A model generated the notes under the pieces. The model had not been told where the DNA came from and did no database searches. It worked only from the letters and a program-made list of their open reading frames with translations. A DNA stretch of 64,000 nt from Sanderia malayensis (lineage: Eukaryota; Cnidaria; Scyphozoa; Semaeostomeae; Pelagiidae), in assembly GCA_013076295.1 (NCBI GenBank), contig RQOL01000876.1, forward strand, positions 2,356,001-2,420,000, given 5' to 3'. Below, in pieces: positions 1 to 21,270 of this stretch. The first letter of the stretch is position 1. Every line of letters begins with the position of its first letter. Both the position numbers and the translations under genes were made by a program.

Positions 1-930
1 TATAACTTGGATCGCCTCCAGCGTGAAGTTGGGCCAGTTTATTTTTAACACGGGGCGGACTCAGAGTAACAACAACTTACAAAGTCATCTTCACAAGTAC
101 ATTATCAATGCAGTCTTGCAATAAGGCATTGTTTTAATGACACAGCCTGGGGTTTGTGGCATTTTATTCAACTAATGTGGGCCGGATTCTTGGCAGCTTG
201 TGCCCCCAGAATTACAATTTGGAGCTGATACTATCCTATGAGATAATTTACCGACCTTGGGTGAATTTCAGCACGGCAAAACAAAATAGACGGTAAAAAT
301 TTAACATTAACTTTATTGACTTTCACAGTAGCTAAGCCGGATTTTGAAATATAAAGCTTTATAAAAACTATAGTTGCTGCTTCACAGTATCAACGCGAAG
401 GTCAAAAGATTGATACAGATTGGCATTTTCGATAAACATTCTCCATTTCAATTCCGAACTTCCCAAACAGCATTAAGAACGAATTACGAAATAATGTCAA
501 ATGCCTTTCAAAGTTTGTACTGTAACAACCCTGATAACTCGAACCACTCGAACCAATTTGTATCCCCCTTGAAAGCTTTGCTAAGTAGTATCTTCTAACC
601 TACAATGAACATACGTTATCTAGAACGATTTTCAATTGGGGATTCAAGTTATCAGGATTTACTACAGTTACAACCACACCACAAAGCTTTACCCAAGAAC
701 TTACTGCCCCTTTATTTATCGAGATTTTATGGCGAATGTTGTGGATAGGCCAAGTATTGAAAAACTGTGATTGACTCTATTTTTTTTTTTTTTTTTTTAT
801 TAAATTCATAATAACGATATCCCTTCAGCTTTAGATATAAGATACATAATAATAACATAATATAGTATAATATAAGCGATTGCTTAAGTCATTAAATAAG
901 TTAAAATAAGGGTAAATACAAATGTGAAAT
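1..930. other. No gene recognised
   Basis: AT-rich sequence with a 19-base T run near 781-799. A 74-codon open frame at 374-598 has no recognisable domain and no splice or homology support, so it is not called. The missing first exon of the DSL gene that starts downstream could lie here or before the window; no signal-peptide-like exon followed by a donor site was found. Confidence 0.5.
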
Positions 931-932
931 AC

Positions 933-1324
933 ACGTTTTTTTTTATATAAGAAACCGGTTTATAAGAAACCTAGATCTAGACGCCCTAAAATTTAAGAAA
1001 CTTTTAGAGCTACAAGGAAATATTTAAGAAACATTAGAAATTTCGGAAACATGTTTTTCCTTTACGAATTCAACAAATATCAACTACAGTAAGTGTGTTT
1101 TATCTGCTAAGCATAACATTGTCGGCTCCACATGGCGATTTTTCGCATTGACGATTTTTCTATGTTATAATACTAACATCCATGTTTATTTCTTCCTTTT
1201 CAATGCAACTTTTTTCATTAAATTAAGAAACTTTTAAGAAACTTTTAGAACTAAAATGTGGCTAAAAATTAAGAAACTTTTACTACTAGGCCTTGAGCCA
1301 GGTTTCTTATAAAAAAAAAACGTG
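933..1324. mobile_element. MITE with TA target duplication
   Basis: Both ends are inverted copies: CACG, a T run, then TATAAGAAACC on the left, and GGTTTCTTATA, an A run, then CGTG on the right. The element is flanked by TA on each side. The interior repeats the phrase AAGAAACTTTTA several times and has no coding capacity. TIR plus TA duplication fits a non-autonomous Tc1/mariner-type element; the superfamily is inferred. Confidence 0.7.
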
Positions 1325-1339
1325 TAAAGCGATACTGTT

Positions 1340-2165
1340 CTTCCAGGGAGTCGTTTTGGTCATTGTGAGTTATCATTGCTCAGTAAATGTCTTTTTAATG
1401 TCTTTTTAAAGACGGGTAGCGATGATGAATTTTTGATGCTAGAGTACTGAAAGCCTTTCTTTGTGTTTTCTAGATTTATTTTTGGGATATGAAGGTCTCT
1501 ACTATTCCTTGTTTCATAATTTGAGAGATTGCATCTATGCTCAAACATATCCCATAGGCTTTCGGGGCAAGCTTTATTCAAGATTTTATAAACCATCACA
1601 GAACGATCAAGCTGAATTAAACTCCCGATATTCAAAATATTAATATGCCAGTTGTCTCTTATTCTTGCTCTTTCAATGATGTCTATGGCCCTCTTTTGCA
1701 TACGTTGTAGGGAACCTATCTGGGTAGCATAAAGGCTCCCCTATATGACATCGCCATACCTTAAATGGCTTTCAAAAAGAGCGCGATAGACATCACATAG
1801 TTTTGATTGAGGGAGGATATGCTTGAGCTTCTTTAGAGACGATAAGCCACCCGCTAGTTTGCCTAAAAGTGCTTTATACTGGTCATTCCAGCGGAGGCCA
1901 TCATCTACAATCATTCCGAGAGATTTAGTTTTCACCACACGCTTTATTTCACATTTGTTTAGCTCTAGGGGTGGGAAGACTTCTAACTCGTTGAGCCTAC
2001 GTGGGTGCCCTATCAACATGTATTCAGTCTTGGATAGATTAGGACTAAGCTTGTTTATTCGAAGCCAATCACTTATACTAAGGAGTTCTTCTTTTGTCAT
2101 TCTTATAAGCTCCTCTACATTTCCCGAAGCAATCGTTGTATGCGTATCATCTGCATACATATATC
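1340..2165 (-). pseudogene. 5'-truncated, broken LINE reverse transcriptase
   Basis: Read on the minus strand, this is the C-terminal part of a non-LTR retrotransposon ORF2. It begins at the RT active-site box (YADDT at about 2145-2160) and continues through the thumb region to a typical C-terminal tail ending at 1360. A stop (TAG) at about 1738-1741 replaces an expected tryptophan, in the context GDVI-stop-GSLYATQ, and the frame stays open after it. Everything upstream of YADD is missing, as in normal 5' truncation by target-primed reverse transcription. CR1/Rex-like is the best guess from the tail. It lies directly upstream of the first recognisable exon of the DSL gene and may sit in that gene's first intron. 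Confidence 0.8.
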
Positions 2166-2261
2166 GTGAGTCCAAATATAAATTGAACAATGGATACGAT
2201 AAATTGAACAATGAATATGTTTTCGTTGATGGAAATAAACAACTTAAATATTCTTCCACAG

Positions 2262-3739
2262 GTCGCAGAAGGTGGTGGACAATTATCATTGAACTTTATT
2301 AACTTTGAGAACCCTGGGCACCGCTTAGCGAACCGCCATTGTTGTAATGCTTTATGTCTCAACAAATGTGATGTATTTTTTCGAATATGCCTGAGCCTCA
2401 AAAGCCAATCACCTTGTTCTCTCATGTTTATTGAAACACCAGTACTTGGCAAAGACTTGTTCACATTTGGTACATCACTAGGCAATGGCCAATCAAATCC
2501 TCTGCTTTACTCGTTTGACCAATGGACGGTAAGAGATTTTCATTCATCTATCTCTTGATACTTTCGGTTTCGATTGAAATATCGCTCTCTCTGAAGTCTC
2601 CTATTTTCTAATTTTGTTAATTACTTTCTCAAGGAGCCTTTTATTGTATCGATAAGAGCAATGGATCATGGTGGTTCCAACCGCCGTCCAGACTTAATAA
2701 GTATGAACAGCTTCAGAACTGCTTACCAACCAGACAAAGATTCAGTATCAGCTACTGCGCAAGCCACCACGCTTCGGGGATATCGCTCTGTATTAAAGCT
2801 CAGTCACAAGTAAGCTCTCTCACGCATTGGTTATATTTCAGTCAAGTTTCAGCCCGCTTTACAATCAATAAGAAAGTCGCTATCATTAGCTCAACTGTTT
2901 TTCTTTCTGTCCTAGAATCTATTGTGATGCTGGCTACTTCAAGCCTTCTTGTAACGAATCGTGCAGGGCGACTAACGATAGCAGCGGTCATTACACATGT
3001 GACTTTGACAAGGCTGAAAGAGTATGCATGAAAAATTGGTATGGGCCAAGATGTACGACCTATTGCCAAGCTAGAAACGACAACACAAGAGGGCATTACA
3101 GATGCGATAGTGGATCTGGAGCTAAGGTATGCTTACCTGATTGGTATGGAGAAGACTGCAAGAGATATAATTCAGATTTAATGAGCAGCAAAATAAAGCT
3201 TATTCGTTCTAGTTTTGTTTCTTTGGAGAAGAAAAACTTTACTGCGTTTACAACATTGGGACCGTCTTCTAATTCGGTTTATGCAACCAGTTCACGAATA
3301 GAACTTCCTTCGAAAGTTCTGCATTCAAAAGTTATGTCTCAGGCAACAAACTCAAATGCATCGAATTCTAATAGCAACATCCAAAAACCGAATCTTCGCA
3401 CATTGATTTACATTGGTGTTCCAATTCTGTTTGTCATAGTAGCTCTGCTACTTATATTGGCTGGAAGAGAAATCTACCGAAGTCACATGTAAGCACCCCC
3501 GTATTTTTGCTATTTTTAATATTATGCTCAACATTAATCATTCACCTTAGACGGGTGTATCGTTTCTTCTCATATAAGAATTGTTTGATTTCAGGAAAAG
3601 GTCTTCAAAGGAGAAGAAATTCAAGTTGGAAGATGAGTTTACTAGGCCATTAATGATGGATTACCTGAAAAGCACAAAGATAGGAGCTAGTGAGGAATCG
3701 TTTCAAGTTTTTCTCACCACACCAGATGACGAAAGCTAA
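2262..3739 (+). CDS. MNNL/DSL-domain type I membrane protein (Notch-ligand-like), 5' end missing
   Basis: Exons 2262-2528, 2634-2809, 2916-3488 and 3595-3739 join with all phases closing. The first two encode an MNNL/C2-like Notch-ligand N-terminus (paired cysteines HCCNALCLNKC, later FIVSIRAMDHGGSN). The third opens with a DSL domain (YCDAGYFKPSC ... GHYTC ... NWYGPRC) that runs into a second, overlapping DSL module (GHYRC ... DWYGEDC). A Ser/Thr/Asn-rich stalk and one transmembrane helix (about 3400-3462) follow. The last exon gives a 47-residue basic then acidic cytoplasmic tail ending DDES. No EGF repeats are present, unlike Delta or Jagged. The signal-peptide exon is not seen; the two paralogues at 55.4 and 59.5 kb have it as a separate phase-0 exon, so the same is expected upstream. 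A role as a Notch-type ligand or co-ligand at the cell surface is inferred from domains only. Confidence 0.85.
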
Positions 3740-3945
3740 ACCTGACAAATTGTACCAAAAAATATGATGATGATAAGATAAGAATAATATTGTTACTGTT
3801 TTAAGGACCTCTTTTTTGAAATGCTTTTTTGATATTAGGCATTAAATAGAGAGGCTATTTGGTGAATGAAGCTTGCTGAAAGTTTATGAGCAACTTTCTG
3901 GAACTGAACAAGAGTTTTGTAAATATGTCAATATAATGCAGTATT

Positions 3946-3951
3946 AATAAA
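3946..3951 (+). promoter_or_regulatory. Polyadenylation signal of DSL gene 1
   Basis: AATAAA about 207 bases after the stop codon of the upstream DSL gene, in AT-rich sequence. Position and motif fit a 3'-end processing signal. Confidence 0.6.
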
Positions 3952-5022
3952 GTTAAATTTCTCTGATAATTCGATTGTTGAATATTGATAAATTTCTGAT
4001 TTAGACAGTTAAGAAAGTCAAGGTGATGATTTAAACCCGGTTATTTTTTCAGAGCAATCCTCAAACTTTCTTTGCGATCTCCCAAATTTCGGGGGACCAA
4101 GCGAACCTCCTCAAGGGAAATTGCCGTTCGAAATTCGCGGTTACGTCATATTAACATTATGGTTATGAATGTATTTCGAGATAAGATGTTGTCTTGCTTC
4201 TACAGTCTTCAAAGATGTTATGACGTTATGACGAGGTTTTTGGAAATATATGGAATATTTATGGCACTTCATCTTCTTAATCACCACGTATGCCCAATAA
4301 CGTAAAACTTTCTAATTTTAAATTAAGAAAGTTTTAGTACTGGAATTCGGAAATACCTAAGGAAGTCTGAAGGCTGGGCTGAAAAGAGGCTTTTTACGCA
4401 ATCTCGGTTGGGCGCCATTTTCGTTGAGCACATGTATACCTTCTGGGTAGCCTCGCTATGCTACATAGTGTCCAGGATTTGCGGTTGCGGAGGAGAGCAC
4501 AGTAGCCATTGCTCAACTAGCATAGTATAGCGAGCGATTGTTGTTGTTGTTGTGAGCTATGCTACGACTGTGTAGCAAGTCTACTTTCTGGGAGGAAATT
4601 GATTAGCCTTACTATATCGCATGCATTCCCCCTGCGCATAATACATTCCAAGGACAAGCTTCTGCGCAGAGGACATATCTGACTTCTAGGTGCATTCCAT
4701 TGAATGAAGCTCATAGTTCAATCAAGTGGCCATGCTTCCCCGCAGAGGCATACATCCCACACTGGGACAAGCATACGCGCGCCACTCCTTCGTAGATGGT
4801 GGATATACATGCTCCTACGCAGAAGGAGCATCTGATTCAAGTAAAAGAAATCATTTGCATTCAATTATACTAATACACTGGTGTAAATTAATTGTCAAAA
4901 TTCAAAAAACCTATTAAATTTTTACTAAATAGGATTCGCTCGAAGCAAAGTGTATAAAATATACATTTAAACATGGATTGCAGTAACAATTTCATAATAA
5001 TTATAAAGAAGATGAAGCCTGC
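3952..5022. other. Intergenic, no gene recognised
   Basis: Contains a short GTT microsatellite near 4540 and scattered inverted fragments (GCTATGCTA) around 4440-4570. Open frames at 4072-4305 and 4726-4917 show no domain, and their codon pattern gives no support. This is the shared 3' flank of the plus-strand DSL gene and the minus-strand RUBCN gene. Confidence 0.5.
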
Positions 5023-15872
<10,850 letters not shown>

Positions 15873-16251
15873 TATATTATCTTGTTAAACTCAATAGAGA
15901 TGGAGGTATCAACGTTATATGCAAAATACTGGCCTTCTTCTTGTCTTGGGTTAGCTAGTAGCAATAGCAAGGGCGAAATCGTCCTGCACAGCACATTACC
16001 TTACTATCCATCTATCAAACATATTATTCAATCAAAAAATCCATAAAATTCAGCGACACACGATGAATTATCCGGCAACGTTGAAAGCTTCTGTTTTTGT
16101 TGAAGAAATTTTTTATTATAACAAAGACTGAAATAAATAATTGTTGTCTAATGGCGATCATGAGATATCCTTGCAAGCCTCTTTATCGAATCAACTAGCC
16201 TCGTTCAGAATAAGCACGTGTAGTTTGTTTTTGTTTATGTTTACATTTAAA
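15873..16251. promoter_or_regulatory. Putative bidirectional promoter, RUBCN / BBS10
   Basis: 379 bases separate the start codons of two divergent genes, RUBCN on the minus strand and BBS10 on the plus strand. No TATA box or specific factor site could be assigned with confidence. The arrangement alone suggests shared upstream control. Confidence 0.45.
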
Positions 16252-17952
16252 ATGGCAGCGTGTTTGCAAGCTGCATGTAGCAGTTTACAGGCATTAGAAG
16301 GGATAGTTTCTCGTTCATTCGGACCGAATGGATTGGATATTGCCCTGAAAACAGAAAGTGGATGTATCATTGTTACTAATTCGGGCCAAACTATCCTGGA
16401 ATCGATTTCACTGTCGCATCAAATTGGCCGATTAGTTTTAAGTTTAGTAAAGGAGCATGTCAAAATTACCGGCGACAACTCAAAAATGTTTATATTATTG
16501 TTAACAGAGATCCTTAGAGGAATTTCCGAAGATGCGTTGATGAGAGATCAGTCCAGAAATATAACTTCAAAATTATCAGGACTTTCTGCGGCTTGCTTCA
16601 CTCTTGATAACTTGTTAACTTCTAATGTTGACTCTATTTTGAAACCATGTTTAATCACATTTAACAACGGGTCTGGAGACAAGCTTGAGAGGACTATTAA
16701 AGGATTAGCTAGAACAGTTTTACAAGGGAAATTCTCTCCACATGTTGTGAATGTGTTGGTCGACCTCATAGTAGAAATATGCACCCACAATACTTCATCG
16801 AGATCAGGCTTGCTATCCTATGTGCAGAATTTATTAGATGAATTCTCAGAAGTATGCATTGAAGTGCGTGGAATCAGCATAAGAAACTCTGCAGTTAGAG
16901 ATGGATTTATTTTTCAACGAGATCCAACTGGAAGAACTGACAAGCAGTTTCTAAATGATGACATGCTTAAATTTACATGCTTAAGCTTTTCATTTGATTT
17001 CGAGAAAGTAGAATTTGCAAAAACACAATTTTCATTCACCGAATACAACACAAGGAAATATGCTCAGAGAAGACAGTTAATGATTGAGAAGTTGAGCAAA
17101 AAATTTCAGGAACAAAACATAAAAGTTTTGCTTTGCAAAACAAATGTTCCTGACTTTGCAATGTCGGTACTTGCTTCGAAATTCTGTATTCTACAAAATA
17201 TGGATGAGAGAGATATGGCAAGGATTTGTGCATATTTCAAAATACACCCAGTTGAAAATATCGAAGAATTTTATCAAGGTGATGCATCTATTTATCCAGG
17301 AAAGCTTTCCGTTGCCAGGAGTATTATAATTGGAACTCAGAAGTATTTTAACATCATACCAGCAGATCCTATTGATAATCAAAAACCATGTTGCCAACTT
17401 GTATTGTGTGCCGCATCATCAGGAATTTCTCAACAATATGCCAGGGAGATTGTCAACGCTTTAAAAGTAGTGAAAATGTCATTATATGGAAATTATGGAA
17501 GAAACAAAAGCAGCGAAGAAATTATTACAGTTTTGCCTGGAGCTGGAGCTACTGAATTTTCATTATCAAAATATTTTGGAGAGATCTCGTCTAAATCAGA
17601 CAGTGATGATTTCAAGCTAGTATCTCAATCACTAAGCCAAGCACTTCTATCTATACCAAGACATCTTCATAACAATTCCAACCGACTTCCAGATAATGCA
17701 CGGTTTATTAATGTCCAAAATAAGTTTATTAAGGTCCAAAATACGTTGACCAACATTGTTGATAATTCTCATCACGTTGATGTGAGTGAGTTGCATGGTA
17801 TTAATAGGGAAACTGGTGGAATTATAAGTCCTGTTGAACATGATATAATTGAGCCATTTTTATCAAAGATTCTATTGATAAGCCACGTGTTGCAAGCAGC
17901 TCAACAGGTTTTAAAAACTGATCAGATCATCCCATCGAAAAAAACACAATGA
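16252..17952 (+). CDS. BBS10: BBS10-like group II chaperonin-related protein
   Basis: A single uninterrupted exon of 566 codons. The ATG at 16252 is chosen because chaperonin-like homology (MAACLQAACSSLQALE) begins there; the open frame extends 37 codons further upstream without an obvious better start. Diagnostic stretches include FGPNGLDIAL, VTNSGQTILE, ITGDNSKMFILLL and NVLLCKT-like KVLLCKTNVPDFA. In BBS10 the nucleotide-binding and hydrolysis motifs of true chaperonins are reduced. Here the usual GDGT-type motif reads GDNSK, consistent with a non-canonical ATP site. The known role is assembly of the BBSome with MKKS/BBS6, BBS12 and the CCT complex, at the basal body. The protein is shorter than the human one (about 720). 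MKKS or BBS12 are the alternatives; the N-terminal block fits BBS10 best. Confidence 0.88.
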   Translation: MAACLQAACSSLQALEGIVSRSFGPNGLDIALKTESGCIIVTNSGQTILESISLSHQIGRLVLSLVKEHVKITGDNSKMFILLLTEILRGISEDALMRDQSRNITSKLSGLSAACFTLDNLLTSNVDSILKPCLITFNNGSGDKLERTIKGLARTVLQGKFSPHVVNVLVDLIVEICTHNTSSRSGLLSYVQNLLDEFSEVCIEVRGISIRNSAVRDGFIFQRDPTGRTDKQFLNDDMLKFTCLSFSFDFEKVEFAKTQFSFTEYNTRKYAQRRQLMIEKLSKKFQEQNIKVLLCKTNVPDFAMSVLASKFCILQNMDERDMARICAYFKIHPVENIEEFYQGDASIYPGKLSVARSIIIGTQKYFNIIPADPIDNQKPCCQLVLCAASSGISQQYAREIVNALKVVKMSLYGNYGRNKSSEEIITVLPGAGATEFSLSKYFGEISSKSDSDDFKLVSQSLSQALLSIPRHLHNNSNRLPDNARFINVQNKFIKVQNTLTNIVDNSHHVDVSELHGINRETGGIISPVEHDIIEPFLSKILLISHVLQAAQQVLKTDQIIPSKKTQ

Positions 17953-18082
17953 GTTGAAAATAAACAGTAAAGAGATGAATTTTGAAATTAAATAGATTAT
18001 ATCAAGAAAGACAGGAAAAGCCTTAAGAAACTAGCAAAGTTGAAAATAAAACTCAAGATAAATACCATACTAAAATTAAAAC

Positions 18083-20126
18083 TTAACAAGTTAAACTTGT
18101 TTGCAGTTCAGGATCGTTATTATAATGCTTATCATTTAATCTTTCTACATCTTCTATTTCATAGTCTTTAATGATGTCTATATCTTTGTATAAGAAGTTC
18201 AGCATTGTCAATACTTTTTCTTGTATGTAATCTACTTGATCTGGTGGCGTATACTCATCTTCTGCAGACCTAAAATAGTTTAACAAAGACCGATGCTTGT
18301 ACCTCACTTCCATACTCAAAAGAAACTTCAGTTTAAGAAACCAAGTCGTGAATGTAATGAAGATAGCCTTATATTTGATAGGAATACAAGTATAGAGTTA
18401 ACTGTGATTAGCTTACCTGGAAATTGTAATGAAACATGGTTTGGGTTGCTGCAATAAGAATTTCTGAATGCTTATTATGAGACTGTCTATTTCCTGAATT
18501 GTGCTTCTGTGATGTGGTAGCTCTGAAGAACAACCAGCAAAGTGAACCTAGTACAAAATAAAACACAGATCTTTGTCAACTATATTCTATCTCTGTGCTT
18601 ATCAATTCAGGTTGGGTAAAAGGATTTAAGTTGAAATGGCTTTCCTACCAATTCAAGATCAATTTCTCTGCCTTGATTTCTTTCATGCTTGTCAATTTCC
18701 TTCATCAAATCCAAGAATCGTAAATTAATCTCTGACTCGCTTATTTCGCGCAAATCATTTTGTATCAGATTCAAGAAATCTGTTTTGAAATCTTCATCTA
18801 ACATGAAGTTCTGTTGGAAATACAAAATTGTTTTCTGCAGCATCACAAGTTGTTCGTTCCTCTTTTTCAACGATTCTGCGATAGCCTGATCAAAAAAGCT
18901 AAACATTAATCAATCAGTCAATCAATGATCATAATCAACTAATCACAAGATACTCAAACTCAAACTCAAAATGTTTTTTCAGCATAAAATTGATTAATTA
19001 CATCATACTGATATAATAAAAGATTAAGTACAGGAATACATTCTTTTTTTAATAGAAAAACATGGTTAAGTGTAAATATGTAATTAAGAAATCTTAGGCT
19101 GATGGACACATGGAAAAAACTTTGGGCAAGCTATCGAGCCATGTACCTACTTCTTCTGACTTGGTTGCTGGTGAATCAAATTTATAGATTTCAGCTATTT
19201 CAGCAAAATGCTTCTAAAATAAATAAAACTCAGAGTTATTTGCTCATAAGCTAATAATTCTGAGTGGTATATTTTTAGTGACTAATTAAACATAATACAA
19301 CATTGTAGATTGTTTGTACCTGGTTGTGCCGGAGGATAAATGGATTATATGTTGAAAAAAAGTCGAGATCAATATCAAGAATCAAATTCTCATCAGTGGC
19401 CAAAGAAGTCTTGCTGACTCCATCTTTCTCACATTCAGTATTGACGACAACTTTACCATGACCCTGAGAAATTTCATCCTGCTCATTTAATGTGGCACAA
19501 TCCTTTGAATAATTACTGGTGCTGTATGTGTGGTCGATGGTCATGACAGAGAGCTCAAGTTTTTTAGACTTTCCAAGGTCTTTCTCATTGCTATACAGCA
19601 ACTCTTCTAAGAAATAGTCTTCCTTGCACGATATTCTGCAAATAAAAAACTCCATGAAATTCTACAGAGACACAATTCTACAGAATAGTTTTAAAAGATG
19701 CGTAAAGCTAAACGCACGTTTTTAATTACGATAATATAAATCCTTCAACCTCAATAATTGATTGTCTTTATTCTCACCGACTTTCACACTCCAACATCCA
19801 TCTTCAATTTGATCAGACCAACAAGGTTTCAACCAACATACGTCTTTCAAATGGTCCTCATAAACTAAGGGCAAAATCCAATCAGCTATTTCTATTTTAT
19901 CATACAAACTTTCTCTGTCGAAGCAACTCTCAGCCGCCAAATCGAGAGGAAATGTTAGATCTGGGTGGGAATCAAAGTGAAGCATTTTTAGGCCATTCTC
20001 TGGAAGATGCCGAGATCCAATGGCTCGATGTATGTGATGCAAAATATGATGATGCCATTCGCAAATAACAACTGGAAGCTTACTGTACATTCTGGACTTC
20101 TTTACTATTCTCTTTTCAACTTCCAT
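18083..20126 (-). CDS. C5orf22: UPF0489 family protein (C5orf22 homologue)
   Basis: Exons 19730-20126, 19320-19635, 19151-19213, 18649-18885, 18417-18547 and 18083-18269, about 443 residues, matching the human length. Family signatures are CEWHHHILHHIHRAIG, MLHFDSHPDLTFPLD, IEIADWILPLVYEDH, the acidic LDIDLDFFS box before NPF, and C-terminal LPHHRSTIQEID and PPDQVDYIQEKVL. The HFDSHPD and DIDLDFF motifs recall metal-binding sites of arginase/deacetylase folds; the biochemical function is not established. The first junction is odd: with the only GT donor the phase is off by one (exon 1 leaves one base, exon 2 needs two), so either the donor is non-canonical or there is a one-base error. All other phases close. 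It is tail-to-tail with BBS10 (130 bases). Confidence 0.88.
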
Positions 20127-20260
20127 ACTTATTAATAATCGTTGATCCAAAGGTAGCAGTGAGTGACAGAAGGTATGTACAAAAAAAACTTGGTTGAATA
20201 TTCGTCTAGAGCTAGACGCAGCAGATACACATTCGACGCAGACTCGATGCAGATTCACTG

Positions 20261-20326
20261 CAGATGCCTTTAACTGCTACGAAGTAGTATGTGTGCATAC
20301 TACTTCGTCGCAGTAAAGGGCATCTG
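20261..20326. repeat. Near-perfect 31-bp inverted repeat (hairpin)
   Basis: The left arm 20261-20291 and right arm 20296-20326 are reverse complements with three mismatches around a 4-base loop (TGTG). The outer ends read CAGATGCC and GGCATCTG. It sits about 135 bases upstream of the C5orf22 start codon. It could be a minimal inverted-repeat element, a transcribed hairpin, or a protein-binding palindrome. Confidence 0.85.
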
Positions 20327-21270
20327 TATCGTTTTCGGCATCTGTGCCTTTTACCAGCAATGTTGCATATTTCATGCATCAGCATTAGCATCATTTGAAC
20401 AAAAAACCGAGTTTCTATCTCTAACAGGAGGCCCGAGAAAACTCCGGATAGGGGCACCCCCATTTGAGCAAGTGAAGATTTAGTCTCGTAAACATTTCAA
20501 CTTGAAATGATTAAAAAATTAAATCGAAAGGGATTCAAGTCTCTCTTAATAATACGACACTTTCGCATACTAGCATTTCATGTTAATTCCTTAAGAAATA
20601 AATAACTTATAAATGCGATCGACAATCAATACGGAGTTAAAGCTTGGTACACAGGGAAACAATGAAACAAACGTACAGTTAAAGGCTTTGCAATGCGAAT
20701 TACCGCCCAGGGGCGATAAACAAACAATTACATTACGACGGAAATATTCATACCAAGGTATACTTGGTTTGCAATTCTACAGGGTTCTATTAATCGTGCT
20801 ATATAATCCATTTCAGAGTAAAGAAATAAAAAAATATATTTTCTAATACAGGCCGTCTAACTAAAATAAGACACAATAGATTGTTGAACAAGATATAATA
20901 ATCCTATACCTAATTTTCAAGCTTACCTGCAAAGTTAATTGCCATGAAATGGTATATATTTATGGAAAGGTGGTCAGAATCAATTTCACACAGTTCGGTG
21001 TTCTGACAACAATTTATTGGTGGTGTTGCGCAGAATGGTGCCTCCTTCTCCCTCCCACCCCTAACACATCCAGTTTCCAGGCACACAAATTATATCGTCT
21101 ACTGAGAGTACTAATCAACTTCAAGGACAAAAATCTAAAAAAGAAATATATAGTGAGTGCCTTGGTGATAATTTCGCGCACGCGTAAACCGAGTTTCCTT
21201 GTTGTGAAAATATATTGACGAGAAGAGATTTGGAAATTCGTTGGAATATAAATAAAATCATGCCAAATGC
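20327..21270. other. Intergenic, no gene recognised
   Basis: Lies between the 5' end of C5orf22 and the 3' end of the dynein LIC gene. Open frames on both strands (20613-20846, 20949-21218) are short and have no domain. Nothing else could be supported. Confidence 0.5.

Noticed and set aside
374..598. 74-codon frame near the window start
   Set aside because: No homology, no coding signature and not needed by any gene model.
1823..2302. 159-codon plus-strand frame
   Set aside because: Antisense of the LINE reverse-transcriptase fragment.
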